Shown here: piece by piece, positions 33,001 to 43,732 of the stretch
Layout of the letters: every line of letters starts with the position of its first letter
How positions within the stretch are numbered: the stretch's first letter is position 1
Assembly: GCA_051453625.1 (NCBI GenBank)
Contig: JBOZIK010000001.1
Location: 115,185,873-115,249,872 of the forward strand
Direction: 5' to 3'
Length of the DNA: 64,000 nt
Origin: Welwitschia mirabilis
Lineage: Eukaryota > Gnetophyta > Gnetopsida > Welwitschiales
Position numbers and translations under genes: made by a program
The notes under the pieces: generated by a model
The model's input: only the letters and a program-made list of their open reading frames with translations
Told to the model about the DNA's origin: nothing
Databases searched by the model: none

Positions 33001-36000
33001 CACATATAAATGGATTATTAAAATTCCTTGGTTTTGGGACTTGTGATTAAAGTAATACTTCTTTATTGGTAAANNNNNNNNNNNNNNNNNNNNNNNNNNN
33101 NNNNNNNNNNNNNNNNNNNNNNNNNNNNNNNNNNNNNNNTTGAGGCTAAGATGAAAATGTGACATTTATGAGTAGTGATTAGCCCGATATGTTACGAATC
33201 TTTGTGTTGGTTTCAAGGATGAGTCTTTTGTACCTTCTCTTGTATAGGTTAGTCACGACTATGACAGAATGCTTCTATATGTAGCTTGTTCACAATGCGA
33301 GTCCCACTTGTATAGGTTATAGTTTACAAATCTAGTTTGAGGCATTTGCTTGAAATGTAATCTTTCTTCATGGTTAGTAGAAGTAGTGATGGATATATTG
33401 CTTTCTTGCAATAGAATAGTCTACAGCTCTAGTGACAATTGTCCAAAATCCTGGTCATGTAAGATAAGAAGTTTTGTTTGACTTTTATGAGTTTCATTTG
33501 ACTAAGTATTAATTATAGCGTCATTTATAGATCACAAAAACAAAAAAAATATTCTGAGATTGTTTTTGGAAGGTCCCAGTTGTAGTTAATTGGTTTCTTC
33601 AGCTAGAATTTGTNNNNNNNNNNNNNNNNNNNNNNNNNNNNNNNNNNNNNNNNNNNNNNNNNNNNNNNNNNNNNNNNNNNNNNNNNNNNNNNNNNNNNNN
33701 NNNNNNNNNNNNNNNNNNNNNNNNNNNNNNNNNNNNNNNNNNNNGTAATGCTGAAAAGAGATATCTTTTTTAGTTCATTTATGCTATCCAATATGTTATT
33801 AACATTTTTTAAACCATCATGAACCTAGAATTATAAAATGGTTGCTTCCAAGTATAATAAATTTTTATTCTTCTATTGTTTCAGTCTTTGTTTTGGCAAC
33901 AACAAAATTTTTAGGGGGTTGACTTGACATCATTGGATAGATCCACATTCAAAGGTCATTTCTCATAGGTTTGTTAACGTTCATCATTATACATATAGTT
34001 TTGTAAAGCAAATGTGATATTCTTAATGCATGTTCATTTTGCATATGGAATAATCCCAAAAGGCTTTCAGTTGATAATGATTAGGCTTTATTTACTTGTG
34101 GTTGACAAGTTGAAGTAGTACAAAATGGAAGAAGTTATTTATTATTCACATAATTTATTGTCCCACAAATGTGTTTCTCTGCTGTGTTATTTGAAATGTA
34201 TGGCCTTTGTGATTGATTATGTTTGTCGTATTCTAGATATCTATGGCTATCATGCTTTTTATCTATTGTTTCCAAACTTTTGACATGTATATGTTGATTA
34301 AAACTATAATTCAAATGGGTAATTCACATGCATGCATTTCTTGTTGCATGTAATGTAGTATTTCTGCATAAAGATTATTTGCAATTTCAACAATATTTAG
34401 TGATTTTGTATTTTTGCTTCATCGTAATGTTATACACTGAGTTAACATAACTTAAAAGAGTTTAGCTGTACACAAATGTTTTCCATTTTAAGAAGAAAAT
34501 CAAAACTAGTCTTTTCACAATCACTCTCTTTATGTCAATTACATGTGAATAATTGAATGATTATCATTGTTTCTAATCTTATTTTTTGTTTCTTATTACT
34601 GTTTCTAATCTTCTTTTCTGTTTCTTATTTGATTTGAATTTTTTAATCTAAGGATACAGTCATGATTCTAATCTTATCTCTCGCTGCTTATTTGAGATTG
34701 ATTTCTTTACTAAGACATAAAAATGTTGTTGCAATTACGTTGTTGATTTGTATGCCAATTTTCCCTGGAAGGCAGATGAAGATGAGAAGGAAGAGTAAGT
34801 GCAAAGGGAGCAACTAATTCCCACTTTAGTTGAGATCTTCCCAGTAAGTTACTAGACTTTGAAATGCCTAGATATTACTTTGTTTTTCAATAATTTTATT
34901 TTGAGAAATGTTGCAAATTCTAAGTAATTGCAATGCATTAAATGCTAGATTCTAATTCATATGAACCTCAATGCATATGTATTGTGAATATTGTGGTCAT
35001 ATTCAACATATGAATAATTACTAGACAAGGGAAAATAGCCTATAATAAAAGCTCTTGGGAGTGAGACACAAATCAACAATAGGAAATAATTATTCTTCAT
35101 TGACAATGAAAACCCTAATTTCAAATTCTAGCTTGTATTAAAATAATCTCATTAAAAGGATTTTTTTCTTAATCTAAGTTCAAGTTCCTGCTCTACTAAT
35201 GATGTAAGCTACATTGGCATTCTGTTTCTCTGGTTTTCTGCAATTTTCTATTTAAGGTTGTATCAAACATGGGTAGCAACAAAATTTTTAGCTTTAAGTT
35301 TGGAAATGCCTTATTAATGGGTCCTTCATGCCTAACCTGCTTTATGAAAATGCTTTATATTGGCTTGATTGTAATATTAGATCTCAGATTCATGAATTCC
35401 TTAGATACTTTCTTGGCTAGCAATTATTGTTCCTTCTTGGCTTTTAACTTTAGCTTAAGAAACAATCTGTAAGCTTTGAGATTATGTAAGTGGTATTATT
35501 CTTCTGCTTGAGAACCATAAATTTGAAGATGCATTCTTGTGACTTCTTATTAATTTTCTCTACTCAACCTTACAGACTAAGGCACTTTTTCATTTGGAAG
35601 AGTTGAATCAATGCTACTTAGACCTTAAGACCTCAAGGCCATTTGGAAGATTCTTGTTTTCAACCTCTAAATGGAATGCTAACTTTAGTTTCAAGTCTTA
35701 ACCATGTTTCTCTTGCCTTGTTTTTGCACAAGGTTATGTCCCTCTTTGGAGGGACTTTAAGGATTTTTACATTAAAAGGATCTATCATCATTTTTATGTG
35801 TTGGTAATTAGTTGAATACTTAAAAGTTTCTTTCATAGATAATGAAAGTAAAATGGGCATGTTTAACTACTTGTATTTCCTTTTTTTCAGTTTTGGATCT
35901 AAGAAAAATCGATTGCAGATACAGGGTCATTGTTCAAAGATAGAGACCTATCACACAAAATGCATATTGATTAGATATTACTTTTTTAGCATAGCTATGA

Positions 36001-36294
36001 ATCTTATGTTATTTAGAAAAAAGGGAGATTAATCAACTTTAAAGTAAATTTATTCAGAAACATATTACCTAAGAAGAAACATAAATGAGGCTTTATCGGA
36101 GAAATGAGAACATAAGAATGAGGCTTCATGGGAGAAATGAGAAAAATGGATGAGATCTAGACATTAGAACTAAGTTGCAGATCTAGCCTTTGATCTATCC
36201 CTTTAAACCCTGGCAATTACTTATATGAAATGCTTTGTAAATAGTGCATAAATCATGTAATTTTTTTTTTTTACTATTAGTGAATTTTTTGAGG
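30040..36294. other. CACTA interior, mostly non-coding
   Basis: AT-rich, intron-like DNA with N runs at 32575-32802, 33074-33139 and 33614-33744. No transposase motif seen. One exon-like stretch lies at about 34773-34838: after a pyrimidine-rich tract ending GGCAG it reads WKADEDEKEE, stop, VQREQLIPTLVEIFP and ends at a GTAAGT. It may be a captured exon of an unknown gene. Open stretches at 31443-31625, 31648-31839, 32162-32485, 35269-35472 and 35660-35860 show no recognisable content. Confidence 0.4.
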
Positions 36295-36565
36295 TGTTTA
36301 TTTGATAAAATGCCTTAGAAGGCTTTTCTTAAGTGAAATGCCTTAAAAGGGTTAAAAGCATTTTAAGCTGTTCATTTCAAAAAAAAGCCTCAAAAGCCTT
36401 TCGAGGTGCTTATGTGTTTTAAGGCGTTTGTATCCAAATGCCTTAGAAATGCCTTAAAAGCCTTTCGAGGCTATTCTTTTTAAAGCGTTTTGTGAAGAAA
36501 CATCTTAAAAGCATTTAAGACATTTTTTTATTGCTTTTCCTTAAAAGCATACATTTCTTATAGTG
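36295..36565 (-). repeat. Right terminal and subterminal repeats of the CACTA element
   Basis: Units such as ATGCCTTAGAAGGC, ATGCCTTAAAAG, GCCTCAAAAGCCTTTCGAGG, TTTTAAGGCG and ATGCCTTAAAAGCCTTTCGA, then the terminus TTCTTATAGTG at 36555-36565. CCTTTCGAGG occurs twice (about 36396 and 36460). Confidence 0.8.
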
Positions 36566-37234
36566 AAAGATTAATATTGCATACTTTTCCAAGGTTGTTG
36601 TAAAATCTTTCATGGAACTTATAGGATTGGATTCCGCCTCTTTTTGTTATTTAACCTCTTTTAAATCTTTGATGAGTTGGCCAACAATTGGATTTTCTTT
36701 AGGAGTTGACCAAGTTTCACTCACCTCCACAAGCTCTTCTAATTTTGTCCAAACATCATCTAAAGTAAGGTTCATGAGGTTTCCACCATAAGAGAAATCT
36801 ACAAGTTGTTTCATGTGGGGAGTCAATCCACTATAAAAATAATCTACTTGTTCTGTTTTTGAGAAATCATCTACTAAATTAGAATAGATTGCTATGAAGA
36901 AATGTTCATAAATAGAGGTATAATCCTCATTTTTTTTGAAAGTTTGTTACCTCATTTTTCCTTTTTCTCATGGTTTCTTCACTCATAAATCTCTTTACAA
37001 AGATTTCTTGGACTTGATCCCATGTTTTTAAGCTTTTATAGAATATGGTTTTTAACCAAATTTTCACTCTACCCTTTAATGTCATGGAAAAGATTACCAT
37101 ATATGTTCTATTAGTTATTTTTTTCTTCCCNNNNNNNNNNNNNNNNNNNNNNNNNNNNNNNNNNNNNNNNNNNNNNNNNNNNNNNNNNNNNNNNNNNNNN
37201 NNNNNNNNNNNNNNNNNNNNNNNNNNNNNNTCAG
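36566..37234 (-). pseudogene. Gag N-terminal part of B2
   Basis: Aligns with 2490-3100 of element A. On the minus strand near 36735-36800 it reads YGGNLMNLTLDDVWTKLEEL, the family's GG.LLNKT.DEA..LIEE block, and further the block before it around the RT-distant gag core. A 100-base N run (37131-37230) removes the place where A has LRDKAKLWL. Stops throughout. Confidence 0.7.
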
Positions 37235-37726
37235 TCCCTTGGTTGTTTCAACTTTTCACTAGATTTTATCAAGTTCCTACATGCTTAGCAAAATATCTAT
37301 TAGTTCGTTGTCTTGTTTGTCATCCAGATGATATCCTAAATAACTAGAAAATAAAAAATTAAAAAAAAAGAAAATAAAAAATAGAGTCATTAAAAGCCAA
37401 AATAAAATCCCATTGTTAGTTATCTTTGGTACCATTTTGATGATAGAGTAGATGATATCAACTTATTACATAGTAAAAAATTAAAAACAGAACTGTGAAA
37501 AAAAAACAGAAAATCCTAATCCTAGATCATCATTCGCATGTGTCTTCTAAATGATGGATAGGATAACAGGCTCAAAAAATATGTATTAAAACATGAAAAA
37601 CGAGAAAAAAATACAAAAAGAAAAACTTTAATGTTTATAGTAAAATTACAATGCTATCACAAACAAATACCTAAATCAAAATCCAAAGCACTTATCTAAG
37701 TAATGAAAATCCTTAAACTCCTTACA
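37235..37726 (-). other. 5' leader of element B2
   Basis: Untranslated region matching 3400-3990 of A. It holds three palindrome modules. A plus-strand open stretch at 37045-37347 crosses the N run and is not real. Confidence 0.6.
37307..37569 (-). repeat. Three palindrome modules in the B2 leader
   Basis: 37307-37340 (GTTGTC, TTGTCATCCAGATGATATCC), 37413-37456 (weak) and 37525-37569 (ATCATCATTCGCAT, AATGATGGATAGGATAA). Positions match those in the leader of element A. Confidence 0.55.
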
Positions 37727-37751
37727 GTCTTTCCTGGAAACGGTGCCAAGA
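37727..37751 (-). other. Primer-binding site of B2
   Basis: TTTCCTGGAAACGGTGCCA followed by AGA before the LTR. Its complement, TGGCACCGTTTCCAGGAAA, is close to the TGGCGCCGTTGCCGGGGA site complementary to tRNA-Asp used by many Athila/Tat elements. Confidence 0.7.
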
Positions 37752-38980
37752 TGTTGTAGTATGTATTTATGAAAACATTAATCAAATCTTGATAATCACA
37801 AGTATATGCACAAATACAACACACTAATATAGATGGGAGTGGATCCAAATGTCGTAATTCATCAAAAGCACTAGGCTTAAGATAGAAAATTACTTTTTAA
37901 AAAGTGAAAGTTTAAAAATAAAAATTAATAATGCAAAAAAGATAAACACACAATGCAAATGCAAATGAAAACTATCCTAAATTTAATATCTATTCAACTA
38001 TCAAACTTTATCATCAAGATCGACCTTGCATAACCTAGATTAACTAAGGAAATTCTCACTAATTAAAACCAACCTAAGATATCAAGTACATCAGACAGAA
38101 TATGAAAACATGCAATGATTTAATCTATGAAATATAAAATGCAATGCAAGATCCTAAACTAATGATTTTCAACCTTAATAAAAGTTTCCCTTGTAATCTA
38201 TATCATAGATGAAGCTACTACAAAATTAAAAGAAACATAAAACATAAGGAAGAGGCATAAGAAATGATATAAAAAGAAAAATAAAGTTTTAATTAAGTTG
38301 GATCAATGTCCATGCTACAAAGCATCAGCACCTCAATGAAGTATACAGAGGTTAATACTAAGAAAGACATCTCTCTGTAATAATAAGGGATGGACCTCTT
38401 GCCTTTCAATCTTCTATCACGAGAATTTTCAGTGCTAAAGAATATGATCAGAGTTGAGGGTGACAATGTTATTTATTGACAACAACAAAATCTAACAATA
38501 GTAAATCTAACAAACAAATTGAAATCCTAATGGTGCATAGAAAGTGCATGATACGTTTCATAAGTTAAGTGAAGTTTAATACATCGATTAAAATTATATT
38601 ATTGTCTTATGTTCATCCGTACAATGATGGGGATGATTCCATGTTAAGAGAGTTTTATATTTAGCCTTTATATTGGTTCAGTCAGCATCCTAGTCAACAT
38701 GCAAGTGGTATCATTTTGGACTATCATCCGGATAATAGAGGGGACAATAGCCTTCTTAAAGCTTTTTATCAAGTTAAATTGGCCATAAATCTCATTAATT
38801 CCTCCTCAAAATGTGAAGTATTAGAATTAGTCCAAAATGCCTTCAAATGTATTAGTATTTACACATTTTTATGATTTTATCCTTGACTTTTAATAATCAT
38901 TGTTTTGTACTTAAACCTCTCTAAATGTCCTACAAAGTTAGTCAAAATACCCCATAACAAACATACAATTTAACATTGCA
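37752..38980 (-). repeat. 5' LTR of element B2
   Basis: Begins TGTTGTAGTATGTATTTATG and ends TTAACATTGCA; about 150 bp longer than the other copies. Shares CACAACACACTAATATAGAT and the module pair (38602-38637, 38711-38749) with them. The primer site lies directly to the left, which fixes it as the 5' LTR. Confidence 0.75.
38602..38749 (-). repeat. Two palindrome modules in the 5' LTR of B2
   Basis: 38602-38637: TTGTCTTATGTTCATCC, GTACAATGATGGGGATGA. 38711-38749: GGACTATCATCCGGATAATA, GAGGGGACAAT, with a TATCATCCGGATAATA near-palindrome at the core. Confidence 0.65.
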
Positions 38981-40495
38981 ATAGTGAGGTTCTCTTAAAC
39001 CCACTTGATCCTTCACTTAGGGCTTCTTTATCCTAAAAAGATGGCCCTCAGTGATGTTCTACATATCTTAGATCTTCTTGCCTATTTATTATCTCCTAGT
39101 TTTTTTTTTTTGGGTAGATTGGTTTATTTCTATTATAATAGTTGTTAAAAGTTTTAATGAAATTCCATCTTTTCATATGGATTTATTTTCTTTGATACCA
39201 ATTTAATGTTTCCAATTTCATTTTGGTAAAACTTAGAATAAAAAAAGAATGAACAATTTACAATGGTAATTAAAAACATCAAGTTATAAATAAAAATGAT
39301 TGAAAGAAGAGAAATTTTTTTTTTTTTAAATGAATACACTATAAGTAAGAGGTCCATAGAGAAGATAATACTCATCTTTATTATGACACTTTAACCATAC
39401 GCTTAAAATGCCATTATGCTAAATGGAGGATCTTGGGTAGCAGTCCAGATAGGTCATACTACCTTTAAGGTCCAGTCTATGGGATCACTTAGGACCCAGA
39501 CTAGTTTGTTAAGGACCTAGTATTCATGTGCAAATCACATGCATGCCCTTCACCTTTTAAAACATCTTATTTAACTATAATAAAATGATATGACTTTTGA
39601 ATAAATAGTTATTTCATAAAGGTTACATCTTTGTACAGTTATTATAATGCTTAATAAACAACAAAATTATGATAATAGATAACTATTTGACAAAGTAAAA
39701 AATTATTCTATAAAATTCCTTGATATTTTAGAACTCAAAAACAAATTCCTCTTTATAAGATAAATTAGGAATCTAATTATCGATTGATATACTTGATGCT
39801 TGTCTTTTAAGATTATTCATTCTACTAAAATTACCTTATATTATAAGACAATTCTATGGTAGAAATAATCCTTTATATTAAAGTTTCTCAAGTGCTTTAA
39901 TCTCTATAGTTACATTTAGATATCCTTGTGAGTAAATAAAATGAATGAGATGGACCTATTTTCATGCATGAATGATTAAGTATGTAAAGATTTTGCCATA
40001 GACCTGAAGTTGTCTTTTCTTAAGGCATGGTTTATACCAAAAAATAGATCTCCAAGTCCTTTGTAAAATGGCAAAATATTTATTAAATTTATAGTTAATT
40101 TTAATGAATAATATATCTATTTTTTAAAATTCTTTGAAGAGCATGTATCACATATTTGTTTTCTCATAATTAACTTCATTTTTATCTCTTTTAGTTCAAT
40201 GTCACTTAACATTTTACTAATTCTTATAAGAACAAGATAAAATAGTTCTTGAATCAACTTATATCTCTCAAAACCAGAGTTCTTTTAGACAAGTATAAAT
40301 TTAGTTGCATAGGTGCTAAAATAAAGATATATATGTATTTTTTGAGTTTGTCTAGCATTAAAGTTTCAAAAAATAAAAAAGGTCTATTTTGACTTTTTTA
40401 GCTTTCTTAATGTCTTTATTTCATGTCAAAATATGACAAAAGTTTGACAATACATGTCTAATACATTAGTAAGTTAATATAATTAATATAATAAT
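38981..40495. other. Unassigned decayed repeat DNA
   Basis: AT-rich, no coding signal. A somewhat GC-richer patch at 39425-39550 (GGTCCAGTCTATGGGATCAC and neighbours) might belong to another repeat. If B2 inserted in the 17115-18073 fragment, the integrase should resume here, but I cannot see it. Confidence 0.4.
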
Positions 40496-40870
40496 TGTTA
40501 ACTCAGCTAATGAATCAGGAAATAATATGTTTTTCATTCATATGCAAAAGGTACAAACTTTTCTACTAGTAAAACATAATACAAAGATGAATATCACTTA
40601 ATTTATTAACTAATATTAATTCAATCAATTAACTAGAAAATAAGAAGTGTGATGAAATACTTAAAGACTTAGATCACTTGTTTGCCTACAAATAACATAC
40701 CTGTTTTACACAAAAAAATATTACTTATAATGCTGATTCATCATTAATTAATAAGTCATTTAGTTATTTTTATAAAAACTTTAATATATTATAAAGTTTA
40801 ATTTTTAATTTTTACTCCTTATTTTTGATACTCATGAAATAGCCTAATGCGTTGTGTTACTTTTTTACTT
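40496..40870 (+). repeat. LTR-like repeat, family C, copy 1
   Basis: Starts TGTTAACTCAGCTAATGAAT. It aligns with 49517-49890 (same strand) through ..CAATCAATT.., AGACTTAGAT, ATTAATAAGTCATTTAGTTA and TTAATATATTATAAAGTTTA. About 370 bp. Confidence 0.55.
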
Positions 40871-43732
40871 TTAAATTTTCATTGTGGTTTTCAAAGATAA
40901 AATCTTTTCAGATTTAAAACAATTATATGAACTTGATGAATTATCAAATTTATAGTTAAGGGTTGAAGTTATAGGATTACAAATATGAAATTAATAAACT
41001 CTAAGTTATCAAGATAATATTTTTATCTTTAAGTAAAGGTAATAGTAGAAAAATAAGTTTCTAAATAAAACTTTAAGAAATTACAAAATATCATTATAAC
41101 TATTAATGAAGTGAAATATACATTTATTTATTTTGTTAACAATTAAATGGTAATTAAACATAAGTTATGATGGAAGTTATGATTTGAATGAAAATCATAA
41201 GAATTCATCTAATTTCAAAAAACATAAGAAGGAAAAAGTAAAAAGTTATTTGCATTTAGTAAAAAGGCATTACAGTTGCAAAATTTCAAGCAACCAATTA
41301 TAGGAAATGCTAGTCTTTATAGTGTTGTTAACTCATGCTTTGTAAGAAATACAAGATGGTCCTCTTAAAGATCAATGTCCTATAATACTAGTTAAAATGA
41401 AGAAACAAGATAGAAGTAATATCAACAAGATTAAAAAGGATGTTTTCATTTACAAAGCACTAAAATATCACAAAGCATTAGAGGATAAGAATAACATTCA
41501 TCTTATAGCCAAAGAACTATGATCCTCTGTTGTGAAAATATAAGATAGTCAAATTGATATTAATATGATATACCAAGTAGGCATCATAAAGGTATTTTAT
41601 AAACATCTATTGATAGCTACTGATGAAGCTATGAAACTAGGAAGTCAACTAAGATAAACTTCATTAACTATCAAAGTATTAAGTTTAGAGGCAAAAATAA
41701 AATATGAATCCATAATTGCCCCTATAATGAAATAATAAGCTATTCTTTTCATCTCTTTACTTTTTAAAATACTAATAAAGTGAAACAATGTTGATGTTAT
41801 CCCCTTGTTTTTCTTTAATATATAGTATGGATGTATACTTAAGACATATCATTTTTAAAATTCATATCAAACCCTTTACAAGATTTGGTAATAGATGATT
41901 GATTAAATTAAATAAAATAAAACATAATAGAAAATTTAGAATTATTTTAAATTCATATAGTAAAATCTATAAAATGATAAATTTAGTATATAATTATACC
42001 TTTCTTATGTAAAACATTATAAGTTTGAATACATCATACTTGTACATTCTTATAAATCTTATATTTCTATGTTTTTTCATTTTTTCTTTGAGTAACTTCG
42101 TTATTGTTATTCTATAAACTACTTAAAACTNNNNNNNNNNTTTTGTTTCTAGTTTTTCTTTTTATCTAATTAACATGCTACTATATTATTAAATCTAATG
42201 AAATATTAATGCATGATGATAATTTAAAATAAATATATCCAAAATATTCACTTATTAAAGTTTATAACAATATTTAAAAATTCCTAGTAAAAATTCATCT
42301 GTTACCTAATGTTATCTTTACCAAACACATATCACTAAGTATATGACATATTGTAGCATCACTTGAAAACATTAAAAATGTAAATATATAGGATAGATTA
42401 CTTTTGCTAAATGCTAGCAATTGATGAACTAGTAAAAATTCATTTACTCTTTTGGCTAAATCCTTGTATGGATGAATCTGTTATTATGTAAAAGTAATCA
42501 AATTTTGAAAGATATAAAATAAAACCTAAGCTATTTTATTTCACTCTTGTAAGTTTTGTTAAAACATTAACTATAGAGTTTAGAAGCACAATATGAGGCT
42601 ACCTTATGAGAAGAAAGATATGAGATACATGTTTACTAAATTATTTTACAAATAGATGTATGAGTAGGCTAAATGAAACATCTTCCTCATAGACATTACT
42701 TCATTCTATAGAGGATTAGTAGAGCTAACTTTAGCATGAATAAAACCTTATACAAAAATTACCACATGTTCATGGTATAAATTTTATTTACTTCACCATC
42801 TTATAAAAATGAAAGAGATTATTTTATCTATTTCATTTAGACATAAGGACCTGCATGCATATCTCCTATGATAAAATTTAGAATAAGGTGCCATTATATC
42901 ATAATGTAATGTTATAATATATAGCAACTTTATTAAAGAAAACATTAATAAAAGATAGGTATTGAGCATACTGGTTATAAGATAGACTTCTAGATTTTCT
43001 TGTAAATTAGAATCTAGTAATAAATGCTAGATTACCAAAGAGAAATATAAATAAAACTATAGATTTATTAAATATCTTACCTAGATTCTCCTTTAAGAAA
43101 ATATTACTAATGAAGATGATGAAGTTAAGGACTTAGGTCCTTAATTTAATCATATTATTTCATTAAGTGCCTCATTAATACCAATTTTTAAGCTACTTAA
43201 ATTACCATCATTATGAGAAATACCTATTTTATTGAGGTAACTCATTAAAGTAGTTGCCATACCATTCAAAGAAAAGAAAAAGTAATCCTTAATGGGATGA
43301 TAAAATGATAAAAAATTCAATCCAAAGAATTGAAAATATTCATGTTTGATCCATAATTTAATGCATAAGAAATTCAATTAGAGTTTATGTAGAAATTCAA
43401 AGCCACTTTAAAAACTTTTTTATATTTGGTGAAACAACATAACTATACTTATGATTATTTTTTAAAGATTGCTTCCAGCATTGTTTTATAAGTGTTTGCT
43501 AAAAATCCCATGATATATAATAAATTTATAAATGATTTGTTGAAAATAAAAACTTAAAAATTATGTAGAAGCTACTTTGTTCATGAATTATAGATCTAGA
43601 TGAAAATGAATTTTTAAGAGGTAATAACCTTTTGAAAGTATTATTAATACAAGAAGTCTAGGCAACTTTGTACTATACTTATGGACTCAAGATGAAATAG
43701 ATAAAGGAGCCAATAAAAGAAAAATTAGGTAC
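40871..43732. other. Decayed repeat DNA, including a segment repeated at the window end
   Basis: No recognisable gene. About 42825-43727 has a direct copy at 63095-64000 (listed separately). A 10-base N run lies at 42131-42140. 41600-41720 gives a short plus-strand frame (..KLGSQLR..TSLTIKVLSLEAKI) of unknown nature. It would be internal to element C if 40496 and 49517 are its LTRs. Confidence 0.4.
42825..43727. repeat. Dispersed repeat, copy 1 (partner at 63095-64000)
   Basis: Shares TAATGTAATGTTATAATATA, ATAGCAACTTTATT, TCTAGATTTTCTTGTAAAT and AGTAGTTGCCATAC with the partner. On the minus strand an open stretch of 75 residues (43150-43377; ..KHEYFQFFGLNFLSFYH.., NGMATTLMSYLNKIGIS) is partly kept in the partner (..KHESFQCFGLHFLSFYH.., NSMATTLMSYLKKIDFS). 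Function unknown. Confidence 0.7.

Larger units (their letters stand above)
25453..36565. mobile_element. CACTA-type DNA transposon inserted in B2 gag, carrying captured sequence
   Basis: Gag homology with element A stops at about 25452 and resumes at 36566, so 11.1 kb is inserted. The right end reads ..CATTTCTTATAGTG, the complement of CACTATAAGAAATG, the classic CACTA terminus. The left end CAATTAAAGAAATGGAGGCT matches it at 11 of the first 14 bases and onward through CTTTTAAGG. Both ends carry dense AAGGC/GCCTT subterminal repeats. The 3-bp flanks (TCT left, AAA right) do not match, and about 15-20 bases of gag seem lost at the junction. I see no CACTA transposase, so it looks non-autonomous. 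The interior holds a captured ZNFX1-like gene piece and a CpG-retaining segment. Confidence 0.7.
18074..38980 (-). mobile_element. Ty3/gypsy element B2, gag-protease only, with a nested CACTA element
   Basis: Minus-strand element bounded by LTRs of the A/B family at 18074-19156 (3') and 37752-38980 (5'). Descending from the 5' LTR: primer site, leader, gag N-terminal part, an 11.1-kb CACTA insertion, gag C-terminal part with zinc knuckle, protease, then directly the 3' untranslated region and 3' LTR. I find no RT, RNase H or integrase blocks. The protease/3' region is present more than once around N runs. Left flank is GTAAT or ATTGT, depending on the exact LTR start; right flank is ATAGT. 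ATTGT/ATAGT would be a 4/5 target duplication, but the edge is uncertain. It sits in the integrase of the 17115-18073 fragment. Confidence 0.7.

Noticed and set aside
25450-36568. A 3-bp target duplication for the CACTA element
   Set aside because: Flanks TCT and AAA do not match; a few bases of gag seem to be missing, so the duplication cannot be claimed.
3571-38749. Palindrome modules as a CRISPR array or bacterial repeat
   Set aside because: Spacing is irregular over kilobases, copies are imperfect, and the context is plant LTR retrotransposons.
39425-39550. GC-richer patch as a tRNA or small RNA gene
   Set aside because: No box A/box B pair or cloverleaf could be drawn by eye.
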